Positions 7,172 through 14,544 of a stretch of DNA of 52,933 nt are shown here, one piece after another (position 1 is the stretch's first letter; every line of letters begins with the position of its first letter). Origin of the DNA: a virus; the IMG/VR virus record IMGVR_UViG_3300012920_000054, positions 1 to 52,933 of that record; one strand, given 5' to 3'. The position numbers and the translations under genes are program-made. The notes beneath the pieces were generated by a model, which was given only the letters and a program-made list of their open reading frames with translations, did not search any database and was not told the origin of the DNA.

Positions 7172-8937
7172 TATGAAATGTACTCTGTATCAGTATTATA
7201 TGCTGTAAAGCCGCCTTCTTTTACAACTGTTAATACATTATTTACACGACCTACAAGTTCTTCTTTATGTGATATAAGCAAAATGTTTTTAGAATGTTCT
7301 CTATTCATTTTCTTGAGTATTGCTAATGCGTTTTCAACACCAGTAGTATCCATACCACTGTCTATAAGTTCATCAACACACATCAAGTTCATAGGATGAT
7401 TGAGACTTTCAAATATGTCTCTGAATGCCCAACTTAGTCCTAGTATAAGTCTATTACGTTCTCCTCTACTTAAATTATCAAAGTCTAAGTCTCTGCCATA
7501 CTCTGTGATCTCTACTCCTAAGTCACTAGCAAATTTTACATCATGCGGCAAACCTAACTTGTCTAAGTAGTGTGCAAGTCTGTGATTTAGATATGCAATA
7601 TTTTGATCAATAATACGTTTACGGATAAAACTGTCTTTGCTTGTTAGAAGTTTGTATAAAAACTCTTGGTGTTCTTTTAGGTGTGTTACTTCGTTAATAA
7701 TTTCAAAGTCAATTTCTTGTATACCTGTTTCACGCAGATTTTCAACTTGTTCATCATATGGATTTATTTCTTCTGCTTTTTCTTCAAGTTGTTTTTCTAA
7801 TGTGTCTAAGTTGTGTTTGTGTTCTAATGCATTTTCTAATGTTTCGTAAAATGTATCTTGTAATTCTGGAAGTACACCTAACTCTTCTAATGCATTGTCA
7901 AGTTCTTGTATACGTTCCTCAAGTCCTTCTCTGTATTTTACTTCTTCTGTGTACTTGTCTTCGAGATCCTTAGTATATTCCTCATGTGTGTCTAAGTGTG
8001 CTGTACTTTGTTCACAAGCAGGACACACACCTTCTTTTGCTTTTTGTATATTGTTCTCTAGTTCTGCTAATTTAGAAATACTTCTATTCAACGAAGTTGT
8101 AGTAGTTGTTTGTTCTTTTTCGATAGTGTTTATAGCAGTTTTTTGCTCACTAACATCTGCATTACTTTTATGTGCGGAAATTTCTTGCTCAATATCTATC
8201 TCCATAAGTGTACTAATGGATGTAGCCATATCTTCAAGTTTTTCAGAATGTGTTTTTGCCCATGCCTTGCTTCTGCTAGTAATCTCACTAATATTTTTTT
8301 CAATACGTTTGTTACTAGCCTCTATGGCATTTATTTTAATTTCTTCTTCTTTGATTCTATCCCTGCTGTCTTTCATAAGTTCTTTGAGAACTTCTGCTTT
8401 TTCGGATAGTTCTGTTATGCCTAACAGTTGTTCAATCATGTCACGTTGATCATTAGGCTTCATACCTAAGAAAGGTTCTGTGTATGTGTTTAGTGCAATC
8501 AAATGCTTAAACATTAGATGAGGGAAACCAATAATTTTCTCAATATCTTTTTGTGTTTCTCTACTGTCGCCTTGTTGTTCTTGATCTCCTGGCTCTACAC
8601 CGTCAATATACAGTTTGAGAATGTTAGGACGTCTGCCTCTTTCTATTCTGTATTCAGTGCCATCAATTTCGAAGTCAACTGTAACAATCATTGACTTACC
8701 ATTTGTTTTGTTGATGAGGTTATCACGCCTAATGTTTGTTAGTGCTTCTCCGTATAGTGCATAACTTAGTGCATTGATAATAGTAGTTTTACCTGTACCA
8801 TTCCTACTTCCATCTCCGCCCATGTCTAGATTGTGCCCTAGTACCAATGTTAAATTAACATTGTCAAAATTTACTGCCTGAGTTTGAGCACCAACACTCA
8901 TAAAATTCTTAGCAGATACGTTTTTGATCTTCAACAT
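7171..8937 (-). CDS. 46: Recombination endonuclease subunit gp46 (Rad50/SbcC-like)
   Basis: The 588-aa protein (T4: 560) starts MLKIKNVSAKNFMSVG. It has the Walker A motif GSRNGTGKT at about 43-51, then a long coiled coil broken near residue 305 by the zinc-hook CPAC. The ABC signature LSRGERNRL lies at about 489, Walker B with LMCVDELID near 517, D-loop SGMD, and the switch histidine in LLISHKEEL near 555. With gp47 it forms the Mre11-Rad50-type complex that resects DNA ends for recombination-dependent replication and degrades host DNA. The start lies 2 nt after the gp47 stop, indicating one transcript. All key ATPase residues are visible and the gene appears intact. Confidence 0.96.
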   Translation of the reverse strand: MLKIKNVSAKNFMSVGAQTQAVNFDNVNLTLVLGHNLDMGGDGSRNGTGKTTIINALSYALYGEALTNIRRDNLINKTNGKSMIVTVDFEIDGTEYRIERGRRPNILKLYIDGVEPGDQEQQGDSRETQKDIEKIIGFPHLMFKHLIALNTYTEPFLGMKPNDQRDMIEQLLGITELSEKAEVLKELMKDSRDRIKEEEIKINAIEASNKRIEKNISEITSRSKAWAKTHSEKLEDMATSISTLMEIDIEQEISAHKSNADVSEQKTAINTIEKEQTTTTTSLNRSISKLAELENNIQKAKEGVCPACEQSTAHLDTHEEYTKDLEDKYTEEVKYREGLEERIQELDNALEELGVLPELQDTFYETLENALEHKHNLDTLEKQLEEKAEEINPYDEQVENLRETGIQEIDFEIINEVTHLKEHQEFLYKLLTSKDSFIRKRIIDQNIAYLNHRLAHYLDKLGLPHDVKFASDLGVEITEYGRDLDFDNLSRGERNRLILGLSWAFRDIFESLNHPMNLMCVDELIDSGMDTTGVENALAILKKMNREHSKNILLISHKEELVGRVNNVLTVVKEGGFTAYNTDTEYIS

Positions 8938-8939
8938 AA

Positions 8940-9956
8940 TTAAATTTCTATTCCGTTATAGATGTCGATAAGTCTTTGTTTATCAATAGTTTTAGAGTCA
9001 ATAGTTTCTAATTGTGTGATAACAATCTTATCCACACTTTCAAATTCAATCTCGCCACCTTCGTAGGCTTCCTCTTCTTCCTTGATTGGTATAAGTTGTA
9101 ATTCTCGTACATTATATTGCTCTGCCATCTTTTCTCTTATAAAGTTTGCCTCTTCATAAGATATACTGATGTCAAGTTTTACTCTTGCATAAGTGTACTC
9201 GTCTAATAGTGTTTCGTGATTGTCTAGCAGATCTTTTAATGTAAAAGATTTGTACTTAGGACATTCTGCCCAGTTTACATACACTGGCTCCTTGTCCCAT
9301 TCTAAGAACATTGCACCTCTGTCAGTATCGCCAACGTCTGCGTAATTGTGTGGGAAAGCATTACCTATATAGTGTATGTTGTTTTTGTATTGACGTTTGT
9401 GGAAGTGTCCACTAAACACATATTCAGGACCTGATAAGTCCTCTGCTTTAAGTCCACCGTGGTCGGGCATATCTACTAGGGCGTTCATTTTGAAGTACGG
9501 CAACTCTAGGTGCCCAAAGAAATATTTGGCTGTACATTTGGAAAGTGTTTTCCATTCGTCGCCAACCAACCACGGGGAAATTGCTACATCACCTTGCTCA
9601 AATGGTTCATCAACCATTACAAAGTTCGATAAGTCTCTTGCGTATTCGATGCTGTTTAGATCACGTTTGTCTCTGTAGTACAAATCATGATTACCTGTAA
9701 TAAAGTATACCTTTTCAAAAGCATCATTTAGTTTTTTTAAGTCTTTGATTGTTGCGTTCATAGTAGCAATATTAATACTTGCTCTATGATGATGCCAATC
9801 ACCTAGAAATATACATGTCTCACAATCTCTTGCTTTAGACTCTTCGATAAACCAATCTACAAATCTAGCACAATCGTCGAGATGTAATCTACTATTTTGC
9901 TTTAGGCCGTAGTGAATATCCGTGAAACACGCGGCATGTTTAAAAAGTTGTGACAT
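8940..9956 (-). CDS. 47: Recombination nuclease subunit gp47 (Mre11/SbcD-like)
   Basis: The 338-aa protein (T4: 339) shows the metallophosphoesterase motifs in order: DIHYG (Asp13, His15), LGDWHHHR (Asp53), GNHD (88-91), a GH pair near 148 and GHFHKR near 185. These residues bind the two metal ions of Mre11-type nucleases. It partners gp46, encoded next in the operon, in DNA end resection. It starts 3 nt after the gp55 stop. The length match and complete motif set make the call secure. Confidence 0.96.
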   Translation of the reverse strand: MSQLFKHAACFTDIHYGLKQNSRLHLDDCARFVDWFIEESKARDCETCIFLGDWHHHRASINIATMNATIKDLKKLNDAFEKVYFITGNHDLYYRDKRDLNSIEYARDLSNFVMVDEPFEQGDVAISPWLVGDEWKTLSKCTAKYFFGHLELPYFKMNALVDMPDHGGLKAEDLSGPEYVFSGHFHKRQYKNNIHYIGNAFPHNYADVGDTDRGAMFLEWDKEPVYVNWAECPKYKSFTLKDLLDNHETLLDEYTYARVKLDISISYEEANFIREKMAEQYNVRELQLIPIKEEEEAYEGGEIEFESVDKIVITQLETIDSKTIDKQRLIDIYNGIEI

Positions 9957-9959
9957 AAA

Positions 9960-10832
9960 TTAATCAAAGGCTCCTTCATCGCTTTTCCCTGATTCCATTG
10001 ATTCCCGCAGAATTCTCATTTCGTCTTCGTGTTTAATCTGTCTGCTGTAACTTGGTAAGTGCCCTTGATCTATTAGAATATCATCTCTGATACTTTGATT
10101 ACGTTTTTCAAGATTTAGTACTCTTGTAAAACTATTAATAACTGCCGCTGTATAGTATGCAAAAGGATTATCACTTTTTGCTTCGTTAAACTGTAAGCCT
10201 ACTTGGCTAAGTTGAACTAATGCTTGTCCACGCATTTCATCTACATAAGTGTAACCACGCCAGTTTGCTCTGTGGCTAAATCTTTCAACAAGTTTTAAGA
10301 ACATAGTTCCAAGTTTGTTAGTGATTCTTCCTACAGACGGACTAAATTTTCCGTTGCTTAGGCTACCTTCCCAATGACTTCTTGCAACTTCTTTAAGTTC
10401 TCCATTTTGAAATGCATAATGCTTGAAAGGTGGAAAATTAACTTTTGCCTTTGTTTCTGCTTCATTTCTAGGATTCTTTTTTCTGCCAGGCTCTAATGGA
10501 ATGTGTTCCATTGTCATGACTCTAAAAGTTACATCTTCGTCTGAAATAGTAGCAATATCTACAGCAAACTCTTTTTGCTTTGGCTTGTTTCTGTAGTCGC
10601 CACTACCATGCTGTATCATTGCTTCAGCATAGGCTTCGCTTTGAATTCTTGATGCTTGGTTTTCTTTTGCTTGTTTAATTGCTGTTTTATTAATCTTCTT
10701 AACGTCATCTACAATAACGTCATGCTGGAAATATTTCTCGTCCGATAGCCAACAAAAACTCATCTTGCTTTTGTGAATCTCTTTCAAGATGTCCTTATTA
10801 TTAAGGTAATTTACCTTCTTAGGTTGTGCCAT
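9960..10832 (-). CDS. 55: Late-transcription sigma factor gp55
   Basis: The C-terminal 120 residues carry the gp55 sigma-2-like core: HRANWRGYTYVDEMRGQALV, NPFAYYTAAVINSFTRVLN and EKRNQSIRDDIL. In T4, gp55 directs host RNA polymerase, coupled to the sliding clamp through gp33/gp45, to TATAAATA late promoters. The protein is 290 aa against 185 in T4; the extra length is an N-terminal region (about 1-140) rich in Lys/Gln/Asn with no motif I recognise. It is the first gene of the minus-strand operon, with GGAG before the ATG and a sigma70-type promoter at 10864-10891. The matching late octamer GATAAATA occurs repeatedly in this window. Confidence 0.93.
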   Translation of the reverse strand: MAQPKKVNYLNNKDILKEIHKSKMSFCWLSDEKYFQHDVIVDDVKKINKTAIKQAKENQASRIQSEAYAEAMIQHGSGDYRNKPKQKEFAVDIATISDEDVTFRVMTMEHIPLEPGRKKNPRNEAETKAKVNFPPFKHYAFQNGELKEVARSHWEGSLSNGKFSPSVGRITNKLGTMFLKLVERFSHRANWRGYTYVDEMRGQALVQLSQVGLQFNEAKSDNPFAYYTAAVINSFTRVLNLEKRNQSIRDDILIDQGHLPSYSRQIKHEDEMRILRESMESGKSDEGAFD

Positions 10833-10863
10833 GTGTTCTCCAAAATTATAATATTAAACAGTT

Positions 10864-10891
10864 ATTATACATTATACTTAACAAAAGTCAA
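10864..10891 (-). promoter_or_regulatory. Sigma70-type promoter for gp55-gp47-gp46
   Basis: On the minus strand TTGACT (plus positions 10886-10891) is followed after 16 bp by a perfect TATAAT (10864-10869), about 30 nt before the gp55 ATG. A late octamer is absent on this strand, so host polymerase should read the operon early or in middle time. Confidence 0.75.
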
Positions 10892-10940
10892 GCAGTTTTT
10901 GTCAAAATCGTGAAAAATAAAAACAGCACTTAATGATGTT

Positions 10941-10948
10941 GATAAATA
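10941..10948 (+). promoter_or_regulatory. Late promoter (GATAAATA) for the gp48-gp5 operon
   Basis: TTGATAAATAC lies 17 nt before the gp48 ATG, with AGGAG (10956-10960) between them. It diverges from the gp55 promoter about 50 bp away. Confidence 0.75.
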
Positions 10949-10965
10949 CAAATATAGGAGACAAT

Positions 10966-11877
10966 ATGGTTGATTTTTTATCTAAAACCAAGAATGCGTT
11001 CAATGGACTGCTAAACAACAAAATAGCAGAAGCCAGCAGTAAACTTGGCAATAAAAACCCTTTAGCAAAGACATTCTTTGATAGAATGCTTGGTTCTGCA
11101 TTTCCTGGTTATGGTTTACCAAACAATCCAAACATAGCACTTACTGAAGGAGAGATTGACCGCAGACTACAAAGTTTAATAGCAGAAGCAGAACTTATGT
11201 CTCAGGCGTCTGAAAGAATTGAAACAGACGAAACATTGTCTCAATCATACGATTGGAGAGCAAGACTCAGACCTAAAAAAGGTGGTGAAAGTCTATTTTA
11301 TCAAAAAACTACAAAAGGTGACTCAGGTGATTACTTATTAAAACCTATTGAAGAGTCTGGTGGCATGGTATGGCAATACACTCCAAACATTATGATGCAA
11401 GGACAATCAAATTACAATCAAGCACATTATCAAGGCATGAACTATCAGATACCAACGTTTCAAAATAGTACACCGCCTATCTTGCCAGTAGCCGCTGATT
11501 TCACAGCAAACGATATTTACGAAGCAAGATACTTGTTAGCCATTTTTGCATTTTTAAGAATATGCGGTAAAGGCACATTTGGAGATTCAGCAGTAGCGGC
11601 TGGTAACTACGGTAGACCACCGCCAGTATTACTATTTGAATACATGGGTGACCACATGTTTAACAAGGTACCTGTAATTGTTACAAGTTACAACATACAG
11701 TTAATGGAAGAAGTTGACTATGTACCTGTTAAAGTTGGTGATACTGTTACGCATGTGCCTACAAGAACAAACATAATGGTTAACTTAGAAACAGCATACA
11801 CACCACAGAAACTAAGAAGGAAGTTTAACCTCGATACACTTACAAGCGGTGAATCATATAAGGATGGATTTATCTAA
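10966..11877 (+). CDS. 48: Baseplate tail-tube cap protein gp48
   Basis: The ATG at 10966 is preceded by AGGAG (5-nt spacer) and gives 303 aa, MVDFLSKTKNAFNGLLNN; the earlier in-frame ATG lies before the late promoter and is rejected. The middle (PKKGGESLFYQKT, GMVWQYTPNIMMQ) and C-terminal end (NLETAYTPQKLRRKFNLDTL) resemble gp48/gp54-type tube-initiation proteins. T4 gp48 is 364 aa and caps the hub before tail-tube polymerisation. It is first of a late baseplate operon and overlaps gp53 as TAATG. The related gp54 is the main alternative, but the position before gp53 and the family pattern favour gp48. Confidence 0.8.
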   Translation: MVDFLSKTKNAFNGLLNNKIAEASSKLGNKNPLAKTFFDRMLGSAFPGYGLPNNPNIALTEGEIDRRLQSLIAEAELMSQASERIETDETLSQSYDWRARLRPKKGGESLFYQKTTKGDSGDYLLKPIEESGGMVWQYTPNIMMQGQSNYNQAHYQGMNYQIPTFQNSTPPILPVAADFTANDIYEARYLLAIFAFLRICGKGTFGDSAVAAGNYGRPPPVLLFEYMGDHMFNKVPVIVTSYNIQLMEEVDYVPVKVGDTVTHVPTRTNIMVNLETAYTPQKLRRKFNLDTLTSGESYKDGFI

Positions 11878-12179
11878 TGCCTACATATAAAAGAGAAAGT
11901 TTTTTAAGCAGAGCAGAAAATAGAGATTCTCAGTTTCTCGATGTCAATGTGAACATTCCTAAAATAGGAAAAAGCATTGAAGATGAAACATTCACAATTA
12001 CACCGGAATACGAGGAAAGACCAGATAAACTAGCACATGTACTATACGAAAAAAATCAATTATGGTGGGTGTTTGCGGCAAGGAATCCGGATATTTTAAA
12101 AGATCCACTTGGAGACTTTAAAGCAGGAACTACTATTAAATTACCTGCGATGTCTTCTATAAAGAACATTACAGGTTAA
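11877..12179 (+). CDS. 53: Baseplate wedge subunit gp53 (short form)
   Basis: The 100-aa protein has the gp53 signature: a Tyr-rich start, then KLAHVLYEKNQLWWVFAARN followed by PDILKDPLGDFKAGTTIKLP, a LysM-like fold that binds the wedge periphery in T4. T4 gp53 is 196 aa, so this version lacks about half of the length while keeping the core. The start overlaps the gp48 stop (TAATG) and the next gene begins 1 nt after its stop, so translation is coupled. Confidence 0.88.
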   Translation: MPTYKRESFLSRAENRDSQFLDVNVNIPKIGKSIEDETFTITPEYEERPDKLAHVLYEKNQLWWVFAARNPDILKDPLGDFKAGTTIKLPAMSSIKNITG

Positions 12180-12180
12180 G

Positions 12181-14544
12181 ATGGCAAACAGCAATATACC
12201 TCAAATAGATGATCCATACGTAGGCAAAGTTTACGGAAACATTCTCGACAGATATGCATTACCAACTTATAATGTAAAGTTGTACATGCTCAGAAAAGAA
12301 CTTTCTGTTGACGCCAAAGACGGTGTTGCTTCTTTTGATGAATCCTTAACAGGACCTCCACAAGATCAAGTTATACTAGCACAAACAGGTGTAACTGCCG
12401 CATCTATAGATGATATAAGTATACAGGCACTAACTGCCACTGACGGACCAAATGCAATACAAGTCGACTTTACTGTACATCAACCTGGTGCCGCTACATT
12501 TTTAGATCAGATGCAAATGGCAAGAGCATTTCTTGGCCAAGAAAATGATTACATGCCTGTAGTATTTTTAGAAATACGATTCCAGGGCTATGAAGCAGGG
12601 TATGAACCAGACGAAGATGACGGCGGCGAATTTGCACAAATTTGCGGACCTTATAGATGGAAACTTAACATAACAGAAATAAATGTAGAAATAGATGAGG
12701 GCGGAAGTAGATACGATATCAAAGCAATACCAACAAAAAGTTTTGCTTATAGCAGTCCTCTGTTTAAAATACCAGCAAATATAAGTACAGCAGGCAAGAC
12801 AATCACAGAGCATGTTAATAGTTTACAAGAACAACTAAACACTTATCACAAAGAAACTGCTACGCATGAAGTCCCAGATGAATTTGAATTTGACTTAGAA
12901 GCATTACTTGGTACTGAAACTGATGCTAACTCTGATGGTACTGCTAAACAAAATAGAATAAATGATGAGACATTAATTACTAGTGCAGATGCAGAAGCAG
13001 ATGAACGTAACAGACTTTTGAGAACTTACGAAATAGGAGATGCTGTTACCGCCAAGCAGGCGTTAGTCGATGAGCCAAAAGTAGAAGGCGAAGAACCAGA
13101 ACAAATATTTGAAGAAGACAAAATTAATGTTCCTAAAGACATGACCATTGAAAAATACTTTGCAACGTTGCTTAGTATGAACCAAGAATTTTACGATAAG
13201 ATTAGTAGGAAAGAACAAATAGATGATGCAGAGTCTGATGCTAACACTTCAGAAGCACATGTTATATGGTTTAAAATGGATGCAAATGTCACACAATTAA
13301 AGTTTGATAAATCTAGAAACTCATATGCACATAAGGTAATATACAAACCAAGACTGTATAGAAGTTCAAGGCCTGATATTGTAATTGACTCAAAGGAAAT
13401 AGAAGTATCCAAAGAAGATTATAAAAACAGAGCAGAAGAAATTTTTGCAACAGGCGGTTTGAAAAAAGCATATCATTACATATTCTCTGGACTTAATGAT
13501 CAAATAAAAAGTTTAGATATAAAATACAATAACGGTATTGCATTATTAGTTCCACCAAAGGGAGGTGCTATTGGACAAGCCGCACTAGTGTTGGCAGAAA
13601 AAGCCGGTTCTATTCCTGCAGGAGAAGATACTACATTAGAAGGTGTTGTTGAAAACTTAATTGAAGCAAAAGGAAATGCAACAGCAAAAGATATCTTCAA
13701 AGATTTTATGGATGGCATTAATAAATTAAAAGACATAGCAGAAGATGGATTATCAGGATTGGTGCAACAATTAGAAGATGCAACGGGTCTTGATGTTGAA
13801 ACTATTACTGGTGCATTGCAAGGAAATAACGAAGCAAATCAACAAGCATTAGAAAATGCATTAGATTCAAAAGCACTTAAAAAACTTAATAACGAAACAC
13901 AAATTACTGCCACAGAACCATTCCCAGAATACAATCCTGAACTCAGTGATTATAATTATGCTGTTGATTTAGTCAACCCATTGGAAACACCTCTTACAGC
14001 AAATGACTTAGAAGAATTAGGCTATCTAACACTTGAGAGAGTAGAAGAAGCAACAGTAATAAAACAAAAACTTGATTCAACAGAAAATGTAAATGATCCT
14101 GAAAGCCAAGCCGCCACAATTAAAAAAGGTAGTGTACAAAATACATTGTTTGGTGTGATTGCAAGTCAGCATTCAAATGATTTAGCATTCTTAATACAAC
14201 TAGACATGGAACTTAGAGGTGATCCTTGGTATTTGGGTAAAGATACAAATGATAATTCTGACGAGGAACAAGCAAATTTTTACAAAGATGATAATCACTT
14301 CTATTTAGGAATACGTTCTCCAAAGACATTCGATATGGACTGGCGAGATGAGGACAGTGATATAAATACTGGTTATTGGAAAGGAGACGGAGTCTCTAGA
14401 TCGTTCGGTGGAATATACAGATTGGTTAGTGTGACAAATAATTTTTCTAATGGTGAATACTCTGTAAGTGTAAATGCACAAAGAGTTGTACCAACACAAG
14501 AATCAAAAATAGAGAACACTAATAAAGAGGAACCAGCACCATAA
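12181..14544 (+). CDS. Baseplate hub protein, gp27-like candidate
   Basis: The 787-aa protein lies between gp53 and gp5, where a hub gp27 partner is expected. Its N-terminal region (about 1-215) looks like a beta-rich hub domain with QPGAATFLDQMQMARAFL and YRWKLNITEINVEIDEGGSR. An acidic, low-complexity middle (about 220-330 and 440-640) follows. The end GIYRLVSVTNNFSNGEYSVS, then an acidic tail, resembles the last strands and charged tail of T4 gp27. T4 gp27 is only 391 aa, so the acidic and helical middle would be an insertion. gp27 forms the trimeric ring joining the gp5 spike to the tail tube. Evidence is position plus weak resemblance. Stop and the gp5 start overlap as TAATG. Confidence 0.55.
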   Translation: MANSNIPQIDDPYVGKVYGNILDRYALPTYNVKLYMLRKELSVDAKDGVASFDESLTGPPQDQVILAQTGVTAASIDDISIQALTATDGPNAIQVDFTVHQPGAATFLDQMQMARAFLGQENDYMPVVFLEIRFQGYEAGYEPDEDDGGEFAQICGPYRWKLNITEINVEIDEGGSRYDIKAIPTKSFAYSSPLFKIPANISTAGKTITEHVNSLQEQLNTYHKETATHEVPDEFEFDLEALLGTETDANSDGTAKQNRINDETLITSADAEADERNRLLRTYEIGDAVTAKQALVDEPKVEGEEPEQIFEEDKINVPKDMTIEKYFATLLSMNQEFYDKISRKEQIDDAESDANTSEAHVIWFKMDANVTQLKFDKSRNSYAHKVIYKPRLYRSSRPDIVIDSKEIEVSKEDYKNRAEEIFATGGLKKAYHYIFSGLNDQIKSLDIKYNNGIALLVPPKGGAIGQAALVLAEKAGSIPAGEDTTLEGVVENLIEAKGNATAKDIFKDFMDGINKLKDIAEDGLSGLVQQLEDATGLDVETITGALQGNNEANQQALENALDSKALKKLNNETQITATEPFPEYNPELSDYNYAVDLVNPLETPLTANDLEELGYLTLERVEEATVIKQKLDSTENVNDPESQAATIKKGSVQNTLFGVIASQHSNDLAFLIQLDMELRGDPWYLGKDTNDNSDEEQANFYKDDNHFYLGIRSPKTFDMDWRDEDSDINTGYWKGDGVSRSFGGIYRLVSVTNNFSNGEYSVSVNAQRVVPTQESKIENTNKEEPAP

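Noticed and set aside
7895-8449. 184-codon plus-strand ORF opposite gp46
   Set aside because: Ser/Phe-rich mirror of the gp46 coiled coil; gp46 is fully supported by motifs.
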